From a virus: a stretch of DNA of 54,595 nucleotides. How positions within the stretch are numbered: position 1 is the stretch's first letter; every line of letters begins with the position of its first letter. A program made the position numbers and the translations under genes. The notes under the pieces were generated by a model. The model ran no database searches. It saw only the letters and a list, made by a program, of their open reading frames with translations, and was not told where the DNA came from. Location of the stretch: positions 1 through 54,595 of IMG/VR virus record IMGVR_UViG_3300007760_000019; one strand, written 5' to 3'. Below, one piece after another: positions 14,597-22,296 of this stretch.

Positions 14597-15403
14597 CTAA
14601 ACCTCCACTTTGGCATTGATAAGACTATCAACCGCACGTTTCTTAATTGAACTTAGTTCCCGGTTGGTTACAGGAAAACTACTATGATCTGTAGGGTCCT
14701 CAGTTATTCCAAACCGAAGGCGCAAGATCTTTTCTTCCCTATCAGAAAGAGAATGAAGGGCTTGGCGTACAACCTCTGTAATCTTTTCTTGATCTAACTT
14801 TTCGCCTGGATGCTTTGCGTCAGTATCAGGAATAACGTCAGCTAACTTCCTGCCAGTTGACGGACCAGAGCTTCCACCGTAACTAATTGAACTATCTAGC
14901 GAGATTGGTGTTCCCGCAGCATCAATAATGGCACGCATCGATTCTAAGGATACACCAAGAAGCTCAGCTAACTCCGCTTGTGAAGGAGGAGCTCCGAACT
15001 CCTCTTCAAACTCAGCTGCAAACTTCTTCATTTTCCATAGCATACCTTTTGCATGGGATGGTAGCCTGATTGAGTTTGAGTTGGATGCAATATGACGCAT
15101 CACCGCTTGCTTAATCCACCAACAACCATATGTAGAGAACTTAAAGCCCCTACGCCAGTCGAACCGATCAACGGCTTTCATCAAACCAATATTGGCTTCC
15201 TGGATCAAATCCTCAAGTGGACAGCCTCTATTTTGATATTTCTTTGCGATGCTAATTGCTAGCCGAATATTGGCTGCAATCATATGGTCTCGGGCTTGCT
15301 TATCACCCTTTTCAATTCGTTTCGAAAGAGAAACCTCTTCCTCACGTGTTAGCAATTTTGTTTTACCAACGTCCTTAAAGAACGTCGAGAGTGTATCACT
15401 CAT
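14597..15403 (-). CDS. Sigma-70 family RNA polymerase sigma factor
   Basis: A 268-residue sigma factor with a short 1.2 region and a well-conserved region 2 (residues 60-118: EDLIQEANIGLMKAVDRFD, FKFSTYGCWWIKQAVMRHI, IRLPSHA). Region 3 spans about 120-190, and region 4 starts at LSDREEKILRLRFGI. Region 4.2 is abnormal: the first helix of the helix-turn-helix (normally TLEEIGxxFG) is replaced by TEDPTDHSSFP, and only VTNRELSSIKKRAVDSL remains. This predicts changed -35 recognition and fits the unusual upstream box of the phage promoters. A region-4-like gene overlaps its end. Confidence 0.92.
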   Translation of the reverse strand: MSDTLSTFFKDVGKTKLLTREEEVSLSKRIEKGDKQARDHMIAANIRLAISIAKKYQNRGCPLEDLIQEANIGLMKAVDRFDWRRGFKFSTYGCWWIKQAVMRHIASNSNSIRLPSHAKGMLWKMKKFAAEFEEEFGAPPSQAELAELLGVSLESMRAIIDAAGTPISLDSSISYGGSSGPSTGRKLADVIPDTDAKHPGEKLDQEKITEVVRQALHSLSDREEKILRLRFGITEDPTDHSSFPVTNRELSSIKKRAVDSLINAKVEV

Positions 15404-15440
15404 ATTAACTCCTCTTAGTTATTTAACTTTCAAATTCCAA

Positions 15441-15752
15441 TTAGCGAGTCATTCGTTCTCTGTACCGAGAACTCATTGGCCGGCCTGGACGGTCTGCGGT
15501 TTTCATGCCGCTTTCCATATTCTTTTTTTTTAGCCTTTGTGCTTCAAGCTTTTTCTGTACATTTCTCCTTGTTACTCTGTGATCGATCTCCCTTCGAAGA
15601 TAACAATATTCAACTTCCTGCGTTCGGGTATCTTGGCCCTTACGTCTCTGTGCTTCAATTTTACCCTTAATATTTCTTTCAAGAGCGTAAAGCTTCTCAT
15701 CGGTCATTTCCATTAATTGCTTCGTATCGAAAAATGCGGCGTCAGTACTCAT
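15441..15752 (-). CDS. Basic coiled-coil protein
   Basis: A 103-residue product, mainly helical with many Arg/Lys/Glu (KLYALERNIKGKIEAQRRKG, VQKKLEAQRLKKKNMES). It lies directly upstream of the sigma factor on the same strand. It might bind nucleic acid or polymerase, but no domain is recognised. The 150 bases upstream (15753-15901) hold TATTAT-like AT-rich sequence but no clear promoter of the window's class. Confidence 0.6.
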   Translation of the reverse strand: MSTDAAFFDTKQLMEMTDEKLYALERNIKGKIEAQRRKGQDTRTQEVEYCYLRREIDHRVTRRNVQKKLEAQRLKKKNMESGMKTADRPGRPMSSRYRERMTR

Positions 15753-15901
15753 GTTCTTTCCTCCAGCTATGAGATATTGAGTTTCTTTATATGCCTATTG
15801 CTTAAATTACCGATCTACTACTATAATATAAGTATAATCACCCCCTCCTGAATGTATAAGGGACATTTCTGTCATTATGCTGAATTTTGAAGAGGCCATT
15901 A

Positions 15902-16351
15902 TTATCCCTCTACTGCGTATCGTAATTGCTCAAGCGCATCAGGATCGCCCATTCGATGATTTGCACCACACCTAACAACCTCAATCCCTGGGCTGCTCAT
16001 TAACTCCTCAGAGTCTTCAATGTGGACAATATCATCTGTCGGACAATGTAAGATCGTGGTACCTGGTGGAACATTTGGAGGTACGTCAAAATGCCTCCAT
16101 GCGGGTGCAATCAATACTAACTTAGCACCCTGTAAATCTAAAGACATCGCAACAGCGCCGCCACGAGAAGACCCCACAACAACGTCAGGCCTTTCGGCGT
16201 CAATCTCTTGTTGTGCTATCTCTACAGATTCCCCAAAGTTTCCTTTAGGTAATCCAGGATCAATAACATCATAACCCAGGCTGCGGAGATGCCTGGGTTT
16301 TATCCCACCTGGCATAGACTCAAGGCCATGTAAAAAAAGTACTTTCGACAT
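15902..16351 (-). CDS. Alpha/beta-hydrolase (YqiA/UPF0227-like esterase)
   Basis: A 149-residue compact alpha/beta hydrolase with the oxyanion strand KVLFLHGLESMPGG and a nucleophile elbow GSSRGGA. An acid region is present (CPTDDIVHIED), and the catalytic His lies in CGANHRMGDP. It is shorter than most esterases and lacks a lid, as in the YqiA/RBBP9-like group. No signal peptide. The substrate is unknown. Confidence 0.85.
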   Translation of the reverse strand: MSKVLFLHGLESMPGGIKPRHLRSLGYDVIDPGLPKGNFGESVEIAQQEIDAERPDVVVGSSRGGAVAMSLDLQGAKLVLIAPAWRHFDVPPNVPPGTTILHCPTDDIVHIEDSEELMSSPGIEVVRCGANHRMGDPDALEQLRYAVEG

Positions 16352-16364
16352 AAGTGTCTTACCT

Positions 16365-16574
16365 CTACGCTTCTAACGTTTCGCCAGTAGTTATATCAAT
16401 AATAATAGGTCCACGGGGAATGGATTGTTCTGGCACATAATCTGTTTGGTGGCCATCGGTCGGGTAAGGTATAGGAATATATAGACGAGGGCGATTATTG
16501 TCCTCTTGCTGCTCACGGCGGGCTTCTTCGATACGCCGAAGTTCCTCTATGATATATGGGGGCAGATGTGTCAT
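16365..16574 (-). CDS. Hypothetical protein
   Basis: A 69-residue product, helical at the N-terminus (YIIEELRRIEEARREQQEDN) with a Pro-rich middle and an IIIDITTGETLEA strand. No family recognised. It is the first gene behind the promoter at 16605-16636. Confidence 0.6.
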   Translation of the reverse strand: MTHLPPYIIEELRRIEEARREQQEDNNRPRLYIPIPYPTDGHQTDYVPEQSIPRGPIIIDITTGETLEA

Positions 16575-16604
16575 CGTTATACTCCTTATTGTCCTTACAT
16601 ATAA

Positions 16605-16636
16605 ATAATACCATACATGGGAAACTTTTGCACGAA
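16605..16636 (-). promoter_or_regulatory. Phage promoter, TTCGTGTAAA-N16-TATAAT class (variant)
   Basis: The minus strand reads TTCGTGCAAA, 16 bases, then TATTAT, 31 bases upstream of the 16365-16574 gene. There is one mismatch in each box. Confidence 0.65.
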
Positions 16637-16644
16637 AAGCACTA

Positions 16645-17091
16645 TTATTTAATAAATTCTTTTAGGTTCGAAAATAACTCATCATGCGATTCTGGGAAAT
16701 CACCGTAGCGAGCCTGATACTCTTCACGATGAAGTTCGGCAGCAGTTCCATACCCCTTTGATTTTAAGAGGTTGTACCCTACCCAGTCTGCTTCTCTTTC
16801 GATCTTTTCATCCCTATGGCTTGTTTGATCGATCTTTGAATGTCCAGCTCGATAATGCCCTAGCTCATGAGCCTGAATTACCAGTAAATGATCTTCTGAA
16901 AACCACGGCTCATCTACTTCGGCTCCATCAATAACCATAAGATCTAGATCATGCATCAAAAATGCAATACCGGCTCTATCAAAGTGAGGTACCAGCTGGC
17001 TGTATTTATTTGAGCCAGGATAGATTATCACCACATTAAGGGTTGGATCCAGGGGGCTTGAAAATACTAATTCACTCTTATTTTTGCTCAT
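16645..17091 (-). CDS. HExxH zinc metallopeptidase-like protein
   Basis: A 148-residue protein with the zinc signature IQAHELGHYRAGHS and a downstream glutamate in IEREADWVGYNLL, as in IrrE/ImmA-type gluzincins. The N-terminal half is beta-rich. No signal peptide, so a cytoplasmic substrate such as a repressor or antitoxin is possible. The start at MSKNKSEL overlaps the upstream gene by 14 bases; a longer frame would overlap it by 98. Confidence 0.75.
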   Translation of the reverse strand: MSKNKSELVFSSPLDPTLNVVIIYPGSNKYSQLVPHFDRAGIAFLMHDLDLMVIDGAEVDEPWFSEDHLLVIQAHELGHYRAGHSKIDQTSHRDEKIEREADWVGYNLLKSKGYGTAAELHREEYQARYGDFPESHDELFSNLKEFIK

Positions 17092-17317
17092 TACTCTTTT
17101 TCCTATTTTCAGGTAAGCGCTTATCACAAAACTCTGCGAGTGACCTAAGATCTGTTCCGCAGGGTGGATGAACACCAGGAATTATTGCATGTAATAGTTG
17201 GCACATACTGGCACATAGCAGTTTAATGCTCACTGTTACGGCACAATAAAAGTGTTGCCAGTATGTTTCCCCTACGGAACGCGGGTGCTTGAAAAACATA
17301 TGATCTAAAAACTTCAT
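17078..17317 (-). CDS. DUF6356-family small membrane protein
   Basis: A 79-residue product with the family signature FKHPRSVGETYWQHF at its N-terminus. A hydrophobic helix follows (VSIKLLCASMCQLLHAIIPG), then a charged end. This short protein family is found in several proteobacteria, often annotated only as DUF6356 or capsule-associated, and I recall it in some marine phages. Its function is unknown. Confidence 0.7.
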   Translation of the reverse strand: MKFLDHMFFKHPRSVGETYWQHFYCAVTVSIKLLCASMCQLLHAIIPGVHPPCGTDLRSLAEFCDKRLPENRKKSNEQK

Positions 17318-17351
17318 TTATGCCCCCACATTGCCATATGGCAACTAGCTG

Positions 17352-18998
17352 CTATGACATTATCAATGTATTATCAGGACCTGGGTCTTCTTCCCCAACA
17401 TCCTCAATCATGGCGCAGCCTACGGATAATAAATTACACGCTGCTGACGATGCATGTTCCAATGAAGACCTAACAACCTTGAGTGGATCAATAATACCAG
17501 CCTCCAGCATATCAACATACTCACCGGTAGAGGCATCATATCCCTTATTATGATCTTTTGAGCGGGCCACCTTTTCTAAAACAACCTCAGGTGCACCGCC
17601 AGAATTCCGAACAATCTGCATCAGTGGAGCGCTGCATGCCTTACGTACAACATCGATTCCTACCTGAACCCCCACGCCGTATTCTTTCTTGTTCATCTTA
17701 AGGCTCTCTAGATGACGCGCTGCCCTAACCAATGCAACACCCCCACCGAACAATAAACCTTCTTCTACAGCTGCCTGTGTAGCATGTAAGGCATCGTCGA
17801 CCCGGTCTTTACGTTCCAGTAATTCAACCTCAGTTGCACCACCAACCCTAAGTATCGCAACTCCACCAGCTAACCTTGCTAGACGCCTAGTAATTGCAGC
17901 TTGATCTGGTACTGACAATGTCGGGTCCCTTAATACTTTCCTTAATTCATCGGCACGGTGGTCAATTTTCTCTGCATCTCCAGCACAATCGATGAATGTA
18001 GTATAGCCCTTTCCAACAATAACTTTACGACATGTACCTAATTGCGTAAGGTCAATATCCTTAATATCATCCTCAGAAGCCATGCTCAATACTTCACACC
18101 CTAAAATTATGCCTAAATCTCCTAAGGCACCAACCCTCGACTCACCAAACTCTGGGGCCCGAATGGCACATATGTTTAATGTACCCTTTACACGGTTAAG
18201 CACCATCCCATGAAGAGCCTCGCCATCCACATCATCTGCAACTATTAATATCGAGCGTTGTGAGCCATGTATCTTTTCGAGTATTGGTAAAATATCATTC
18301 AATGATGTAATTTTTCTATTTAGCAAAAGGATATAGGGATTGTCCAATACTGCAGCCATTTTGTCTTGATCTGTAATAAAATACGGAGAAAGATAACCTC
18401 TATTAATCTCTGTTCCTTCAACTACATCAAGTGTTGTCTTAAACCCCTTTGCTTCCTCAACAGCAATGACACCATCCCTGCCAACTTCTTTCATAGCCCT
18501 ACATAAAAGCTCACCAATTGTACGATCACCATTGGCAGAAATTGTACCTACCTGAATTATTTCCTCATCACTGGTTACTGGTACTGCAATCTGTTTTAAG
18601 TACTGTACGACCTCTTCGGTTGCTATGTTTATTCCCCTACAGACCTCCGTTGCAGAATATCCAGCTGCTAACATCATTAACCCATCATTAAAAATGGCCT
18701 GAGATAGAACTGTCGCTGCGGTTGTACCATCACCCGCTACCTCAGCTGTCCTGCTTGCAGCTTCCTTTACCATCTGTACACCAAGATTCAAAAACCTGGC
18801 CCGTAGGTTTATAGCCTTAGCTACGGTCACACCGTCTTTTGTCAAGTGTGGCACCTGGCCGGGGCGCTCAATTACAACATTTTGCCCACGTGGGCCCATA
18901 GTAATTTTTACCGCATTAGCTAAGACATCAACACCTTCTAGAAGTTGTTCTCTAGATTTCGAGCCAAAAACTATCTCCTTATAAGAATCAGTAGTCAT
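17352..18998 (-). CDS. groEL: GroEL-type chaperonin (phage)
   Basis: A full-length 548-residue group I chaperonin with ATPase residues in place (GPRGQNVVIE at 36-45, GDGTTAATVL with D90) and the equatorial/intermediate hinge GGATEVELLERKDRVDDAL carrying the catalytic Asp. The usual flexible GGM C-terminal tail is replaced by an acidic end, GEEDPGPDNTLIMS. No GroES is found in the window; the 62-residue gene just upstream does not look like one. Phage GroELs are known (for example Pseudomonas phage EL) and can work without a co-chaperonin. It probably folds phage structural proteins. Confidence 0.95.
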   Translation of the reverse strand: MTTDSYKEIVFGSKSREQLLEGVDVLANAVKITMGPRGQNVVIERPGQVPHLTKDGVTVAKAINLRARFLNLGVQMVKEAASRTAEVAGDGTTAATVLSQAIFNDGLMMLAAGYSATEVCRGINIATEEVVQYLKQIAVPVTSDEEIIQVGTISANGDRTIGELLCRAMKEVGRDGVIAVEEAKGFKTTLDVVEGTEINRGYLSPYFITDQDKMAAVLDNPYILLLNRKITSLNDILPILEKIHGSQRSILIVADDVDGEALHGMVLNRVKGTLNICAIRAPEFGESRVGALGDLGIILGCEVLSMASEDDIKDIDLTQLGTCRKVIVGKGYTTFIDCAGDAEKIDHRADELRKVLRDPTLSVPDQAAITRRLARLAGGVAILRVGGATEVELLERKDRVDDALHATQAAVEEGLLFGGGVALVRAARHLESLKMNKKEYGVGVQVGIDVVRKACSAPLMQIVRNSGGAPEVVLEKVARSKDHNKGYDASTGEYVDMLEAGIIDPLKVVRSSLEHASSAACNLLSVGCAMIEDVGEEDPGPDNTLIMS

Positions 18999-19186
18999 TA
19001 ATCCCTCAGTAATTTTCGATTTGATTCTAACATAAGAGTATTAGTGTTTAGGATTCTTCTCTCCTTAGTTAACACATTCTCTGCTAAGATTACATCACCA
19101 ACAATTATTGCAACCTCCTGCTCTGTAATCAAACCAGATTGTCTCAATTTTTCCATATCATTATTGGTAACAGGTTTTTCAGACAT
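18998..19186 (-). CDS. Small protein coupled to groEL
   Basis: A 62-residue acidic/helical product with SGLITEQEVAIIVGDVILAE and NVLTKERRIL. Its stop overlaps the first base of groEL. It is too short and wrong in pattern for GroES (about 95 residues with a mobile loop). It may be a regulator or small partner of the chaperonin, by context only. Confidence 0.6.
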   Translation of the reverse strand: MSEKPVTNNDMEKLRQSGLITEQEVAIIVGDVILAENVLTKERRILNTNTLMLESNRKLLRD

Positions 19187-19231
19187 ACTATACCTCCTAA
19201 AAGCTTATGCATTACAGCAAATAATACTATA

Positions 19232-20056
19232 CTAATCTTCTCTTGTAATATAATAGCTAGCTGAACGATCGAATGTCGTAACAAACTTTGACCACGACTT
19301 TGCATTCGTAATTGAGAAAAATTGCATATCGTTAAATTTTGCCTTAATAGTTTTCCAGTTGACGTCCGGACTAGAACGCTCAAAATCTGGCTCTTCATTC
19401 TTTAGATCATGAAACCGAATAAGGCTACAGTTAACTTCAAACTTCTCTTTATGTCCCGGGGCTTTTTTCAAAAACTCTTTTAATAGCTTCGGTGAGTCGA
19501 CTAATTTTTTGGCGCGCTTATTTCCAATCCCCTCAAATCCCTGAATATTATCAGATGCATCTCCACGAAGAGCCTTATAAGAAACATAGTCAAACTCTAC
19601 TTTGGGAATGATCATTTTTCTAACAGGATTATAGATCTCAACATTATTACATGTATTATGCAATTGATAAAAATCAGAATCTGAAGAAATTATGACACAT
19701 TCATCTTGGCTATGTGTATGCTGCACTAAGTGAGCTAATACATCATCGCACTCATAGTCTGGATGGCGGACAGACGTTATTGGAAAATTCTCTTTCATTA
19801 ACCGAATGATCATTCTCTTTTGCTCATGAAAGTTGTTATTATCTGCGCGGACCCGGGTTCCCTTATATTCAGGTAATAACTCCATTCTACGTCGAGGATA
19901 TCCTTCTAGAACAAAATAAATCTTATGAGGTTCAAACTTCTCTACTAAAACCCGTAAACTACGAAAAAAACTATAAACCGTACCATGTTTTCCTTTATTG
20001 AATCCATGATGGGCTCTATGAATAAGGTTATATGCATCTAACAGTAGTACTTTCAT
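19232..20056 (-). CDS. 5'-3' exonuclease, FEN/T4 RNase H type
   Basis: A 274-residue flap-endonuclease-family enzyme that would remove RNA primers and flaps at the fork. Acidic metal-site blocks are DAYNLIHRAHHG (D7), YECDDVLAHL and SSDSDFYQL, followed by the helix-3-turn-helix DNA-binding element GDASDNIQGFEGIGNKRAKK. The length fits T4 Rnh and Pol I N-domain relatives. It overlaps the upstream gene by four bases. Confidence 0.92.
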   Translation of the reverse strand: MKVLLLDAYNLIHRAHHGFNKGKHGTVYSFFRSLRVLVEKFEPHKIYFVLEGYPRRRMELLPEYKGTRVRADNNNFHEQKRMIIRLMKENFPITSVRHPDYECDDVLAHLVQHTHSQDECVIISSDSDFYQLHNTCNNVEIYNPVRKMIIPKVEFDYVSYKALRGDASDNIQGFEGIGNKRAKKLVDSPKLLKEFLKKAPGHKEKFEVNCSLIRFHDLKNEEPDFERSSPDVNWKTIKAKFNDMQFFSITNAKSWSKFVTTFDRSASYYITRED

Positions 20057-20481
20057 AGGGTGTCTCCTGCAATACCATCAGGCAACCTTACGTTTGCAAT
20101 CTGGCCATCGTCTAAAGTTATCTTCATTGATTCACCATTTTCCTGATTTTTGCTGGCATCTAATATTGGGGGTGTATCCTCTGAGTGCTCGTACTTGAAT
20201 CTCTTTTGCGCTACGGCCACTGCCTTTTGAGTCATATCAAGTATCGTTGATTTTGCATTCGTTAGCATTGCATCCCGAACATCCTCAATTGATGTGTACA
20301 CAGCACCATCTAAACCAGAAAGTTCGAATGTCTTATCACCATCTTTAGTGGGAACATTAACAGAATACTGGATCTCTTCGCCCTGTAAAGAACGACGAAC
20401 CACTTGTTCTATTACTTGTACTGGAATAATTTGTGGGCGCTTATTTAGCACCACAAATAGTATTTGGCCAACTTCATACAT
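20053..20481 (-). CDS. Hypothetical protein with hairpin-masked ribosome-binding site
   Basis: A 142-residue product with a beta-rich N-terminal half (VGQILFVVLNKRPQIIPVQV) and a helical middle. It ends in a beta element DDGQIANVRLPDGI. No family recognised. Its GGAAGG ribosome-binding site, seven bases before the ATG, forms one arm of an 11-base-pair perfect inverted repeat (20484-20541), which suggests translational control. Confidence 0.65.
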   Translation of the reverse strand: MYEVGQILFVVLNKRPQIIPVQVIEQVVRRSLQGEEIQYSVNVPTKDGDKTFELSGLDGAVYTSIEDVRDAMLTNAKSTILDMTQKAVAVAQKRFKYEHSEDTPPILDASKNQENGESMKITLDDGQIANVRLPDGIAGDTL

Positions 20482-20483
20482 AA

Positions 20484-20541
20484 AAACACCTTCCCTATGT
20501 GTACGCTACATATAATCATACCACGTACGAGGAAGGTGTTT
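20484..20541 (-). promoter_or_regulatory. Inverted repeat enclosing a Shine-Dalgarno sequence
   Basis: AAACACCTTCC (20484-20494) and its exact complement GGAAGGTGTTT (20531-20541) flank 36 bases that contain a second inner pair, GTACG/CGTAC. In minus-strand RNA the 3' arm carries GGAAGG and is followed by UUUUAUG, the start of the 20053-20481 gene. The structure could hide the ribosome-binding site, or act as a terminator for the upstream gene, since a U run follows. Confidence 0.55.
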
Positions 20542-20569
20542 CAGCTTAAAAACAGCTTATAGGAACTTT

Positions 20570-20977
20570 CTACATGAATCCTGGGCCGCCGAAGCCTTTT
20601 TTGCCGCCGGGGCCACGTGCAGCTGCACGATTGGGATTATTGCTACGGGGACGGAATGCATCACTTGCAAACCCCATGACTGCGCTAACGCTGCGGCTCT
20701 TTTGAGCATTTTGAAGCTGCGCAGCATCACGTGAGGCCATAACCTCATCGATAACCTGGCCAACCTCTTTGCGAATGATTTGACGAAGCTTGGCTTCCTC
20801 TACGGTGTCAGAATCCTCTGTCTCACCATCTTCTGCTTCAGCATCTGCGGTTGCATCATCTTCTGCTTCAAAAACCTGGCTACGATTAATGCTTTCATTC
20901 AAAGCGTTGTCTCTATATTCATCTCGAGAAATCAATCCTGAGAGTCTTGCTATTCTATCCGTATTCCAATTCATCAT
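20570..20977 (-). CDS. Tag-bearing acidic/Gly-rich virion-type protein
   Basis: A 135-residue product starting MMNWNTDRIARLSGLISRDE. A very acidic middle (DATADAEAEDGETEDSD) leads into an internal tag, VEEAKLRQIIRKEVGQVIDE (residues 59-78). The C-terminus is Gly/Arg-rich (RGPGGKKGFGGPGFM). GGAGC precedes the start. The acidic stretch before the tag and the basic tail resemble scaffold or core proteins. No homologue is named. Confidence 0.65.
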   Translation of the reverse strand: MMNWNTDRIARLSGLISRDEYRDNALNESINRSQVFEAEDDATADAEAEDGETEDSDTVEEAKLRQIIRKEVGQVIDEVMASRDAAQLQNAQKSRSVSAVMGFASDAFRPRSNNPNRAAARGPGGKKGFGGPGFM

Positions 20978-21012
20978 TATGCTCCTATGACCGTGGCATC
21001 CACAAATCATAA

Positions 21013-21732
21013 TTATGGTGCTACAGGGGAAACTTCTTTGGTGATGCACTCATCAGAATCAAAAAGTGATAATTGAGCCCCACCAAGGCCTTCAAGCTCA
21101 AAAGAAAATCGGGGTGGTGTAGTTTCCCAATATTCCAACTTTTGCTTTATTTCTTCACGTTGGGCCTGTGTAGTAGCAGCCAACAGTTTAAGGTTTAACT
21201 TGTCAATATGTTTTTCGTTTAGATTTATTGCGGTACCCATAAGCATATTGCATTTCTTCATGCCTTCATGCTTTTTCATAGCGACCTTGCCACGGGAGCC
21301 ATTTGCAACTGGACGAAAATCATCAGTAGTAAGGCCGATGAAATGTAACACAGCAAACTTCTCAAAATCATGATCCGCAATAAGGTACAGGTAATCTAGG
21401 CTGCCCTTTTGTTCTAGGGTCCTAAAGTCTGTCTGAAAGCTAATTGCTCCTCCTTTATGGCGAGAAGTTAGCTTACACTCAAGCTCCTTATTAAGGGAGC
21501 CAATAATAATATCTGGTTGCCCTGTTTTGCCATCTGCGGATACACCAGCATATGCAGTAGAAAGAACCTGTGAAAAGAATTCTTCCTGAGCTTGGGACAT
21601 TACGATATTTCTTCGCCCCAGATTATCTAGCAAATCCATACCGTGCTTATTGTATAACCCTACAACATCGGTATGAAACTGTTTCATCTTTCCGACTGCC
21701 TGTTGGGCCATTTCTCTAGTAATGTAATTCAT
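21013..21732 (-). CDS. PD-(D/E)XK-type endonuclease
   Basis: A 239-residue product with the nuclease core GQPDIIIGSLNKELECKLTS: D74 and E85-x-K87 match the PD-(D/E)XK pattern, with an upstream acidic helix QAQEEFFSQVL. The layout resembles type II restriction-like or phage endonucleases. Its target is unknown. It could degrade host DNA or resolve phage DNA. The start lies 29 bases from a consensus promoter whose -10 would fall inside any longer frame, which fixes the start at 21732. It lacks the virion tag, unlike the two nucleases at 27.7-29.7 kb. Confidence 0.75.
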   Translation of the reverse strand: MNYITREMAQQAVGKMKQFHTDVVGLYNKHGMDLLDNLGRRNIVMSQAQEEFFSQVLSTAYAGVSADGKTGQPDIIIGSLNKELECKLTSRHKGGAISFQTDFRTLEQKGSLDYLYLIADHDFEKFAVLHFIGLTTDDFRPVANGSRGKVAMKKHEGMKKCNMLMGTAINLNEKHIDKLNLKLLAATTQAQREEIKQKLEYWETTPPRFSFELEGLGGAQLSLFDSDECITKEVSPVAP

Positions 21733-21761
21733 TGCAATACTCCTAATATTGTTGTATAGCA

Positions 21762-21791
21762 ATTATACCCCATTCGATGCAAATTTACACG
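21762..21791 (-). promoter_or_regulatory. Phage promoter, TTCGTGTAAA-N16-TATAAT class
   Basis: The minus strand reads CGTGTAAA, 16 bases, then TATAAT. GGAGT and the nuclease ATG follow at normal leader distance. Confidence 0.75.
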
Positions 21792-21797
21792 TTTTTA

Positions 21798-22208
21798 TTA
21801 GCTATTATCTGTATCCAGGGCATCTAGTGCATCCAAGGCATCTACATCATCATCAGTTACCTTAACACGTATGTTGCTTGTAATTTTAGAGCCCTTAACA
21901 GCAGCTGTCCTTAGGGACTCAAGGCCCAAAGCAAACCTGACATTATCATATTCCATATGGGATAACTTTTGTTTTAGTATATTCATATTGGCATACTGAT
22001 GTAGGTCTAATTGTGTTACCGGTAGCTCTTCACCATCAAGGCCGGGCTCAAACTCTCCGGTCTCCCTAGACTCAAACATAAAAAGCATATTAGGCATATG
22101 CTCGCCAAGTGGTACCTGAATAAATGGTATGTGAGAACTAATTCCTTCACCACTATCTTCATACATTATCTCTGGAATCCAGGGCGTTTTTACTTTATTA
22201 TCAGACAT
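21798..22208 (-). CDS. Conserved-type hypothetical phage protein
   Basis: A 136-residue product with MPNMLFMFESRETGEFEPGL near residue 38 and a helical QYANMNILKQKLSHMEYDNV. It ends in an Asp-rich repeat (DALDALDALDTDNS). I have the impression that this 'FES-TGE-EPG-DGE' block occurs in other large marine phages, with no function known. The neighbours are head-associated genes. Confidence 0.65.
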   Translation of the reverse strand: MSDNKVKTPWIPEIMYEDSGEGISSHIPFIQVPLGEHMPNMLFMFESRETGEFEPGLDGEELPVTQLDLHQYANMNILKQKLSHMEYDNVRFALGLESLRTAAVKGSKITSNIRVKVTDDDVDALDALDALDTDNS

Positions 22209-22296
22209 ATATTACCTCTCCATTTGATAAATACAGTATTGCATAACATGTGGAAATGTATCAATATCATGCAATATGTAAAAAGTCAACAATGGG

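Noticed and set aside
14597-15403. The sigma factor gene as a broken pseudogene
   Set aside because: Regions 2 and 3 are intact, the frame is open, and the C-terminal helix of region 4 is kept. The change looks like a specific shortening rather than decay.
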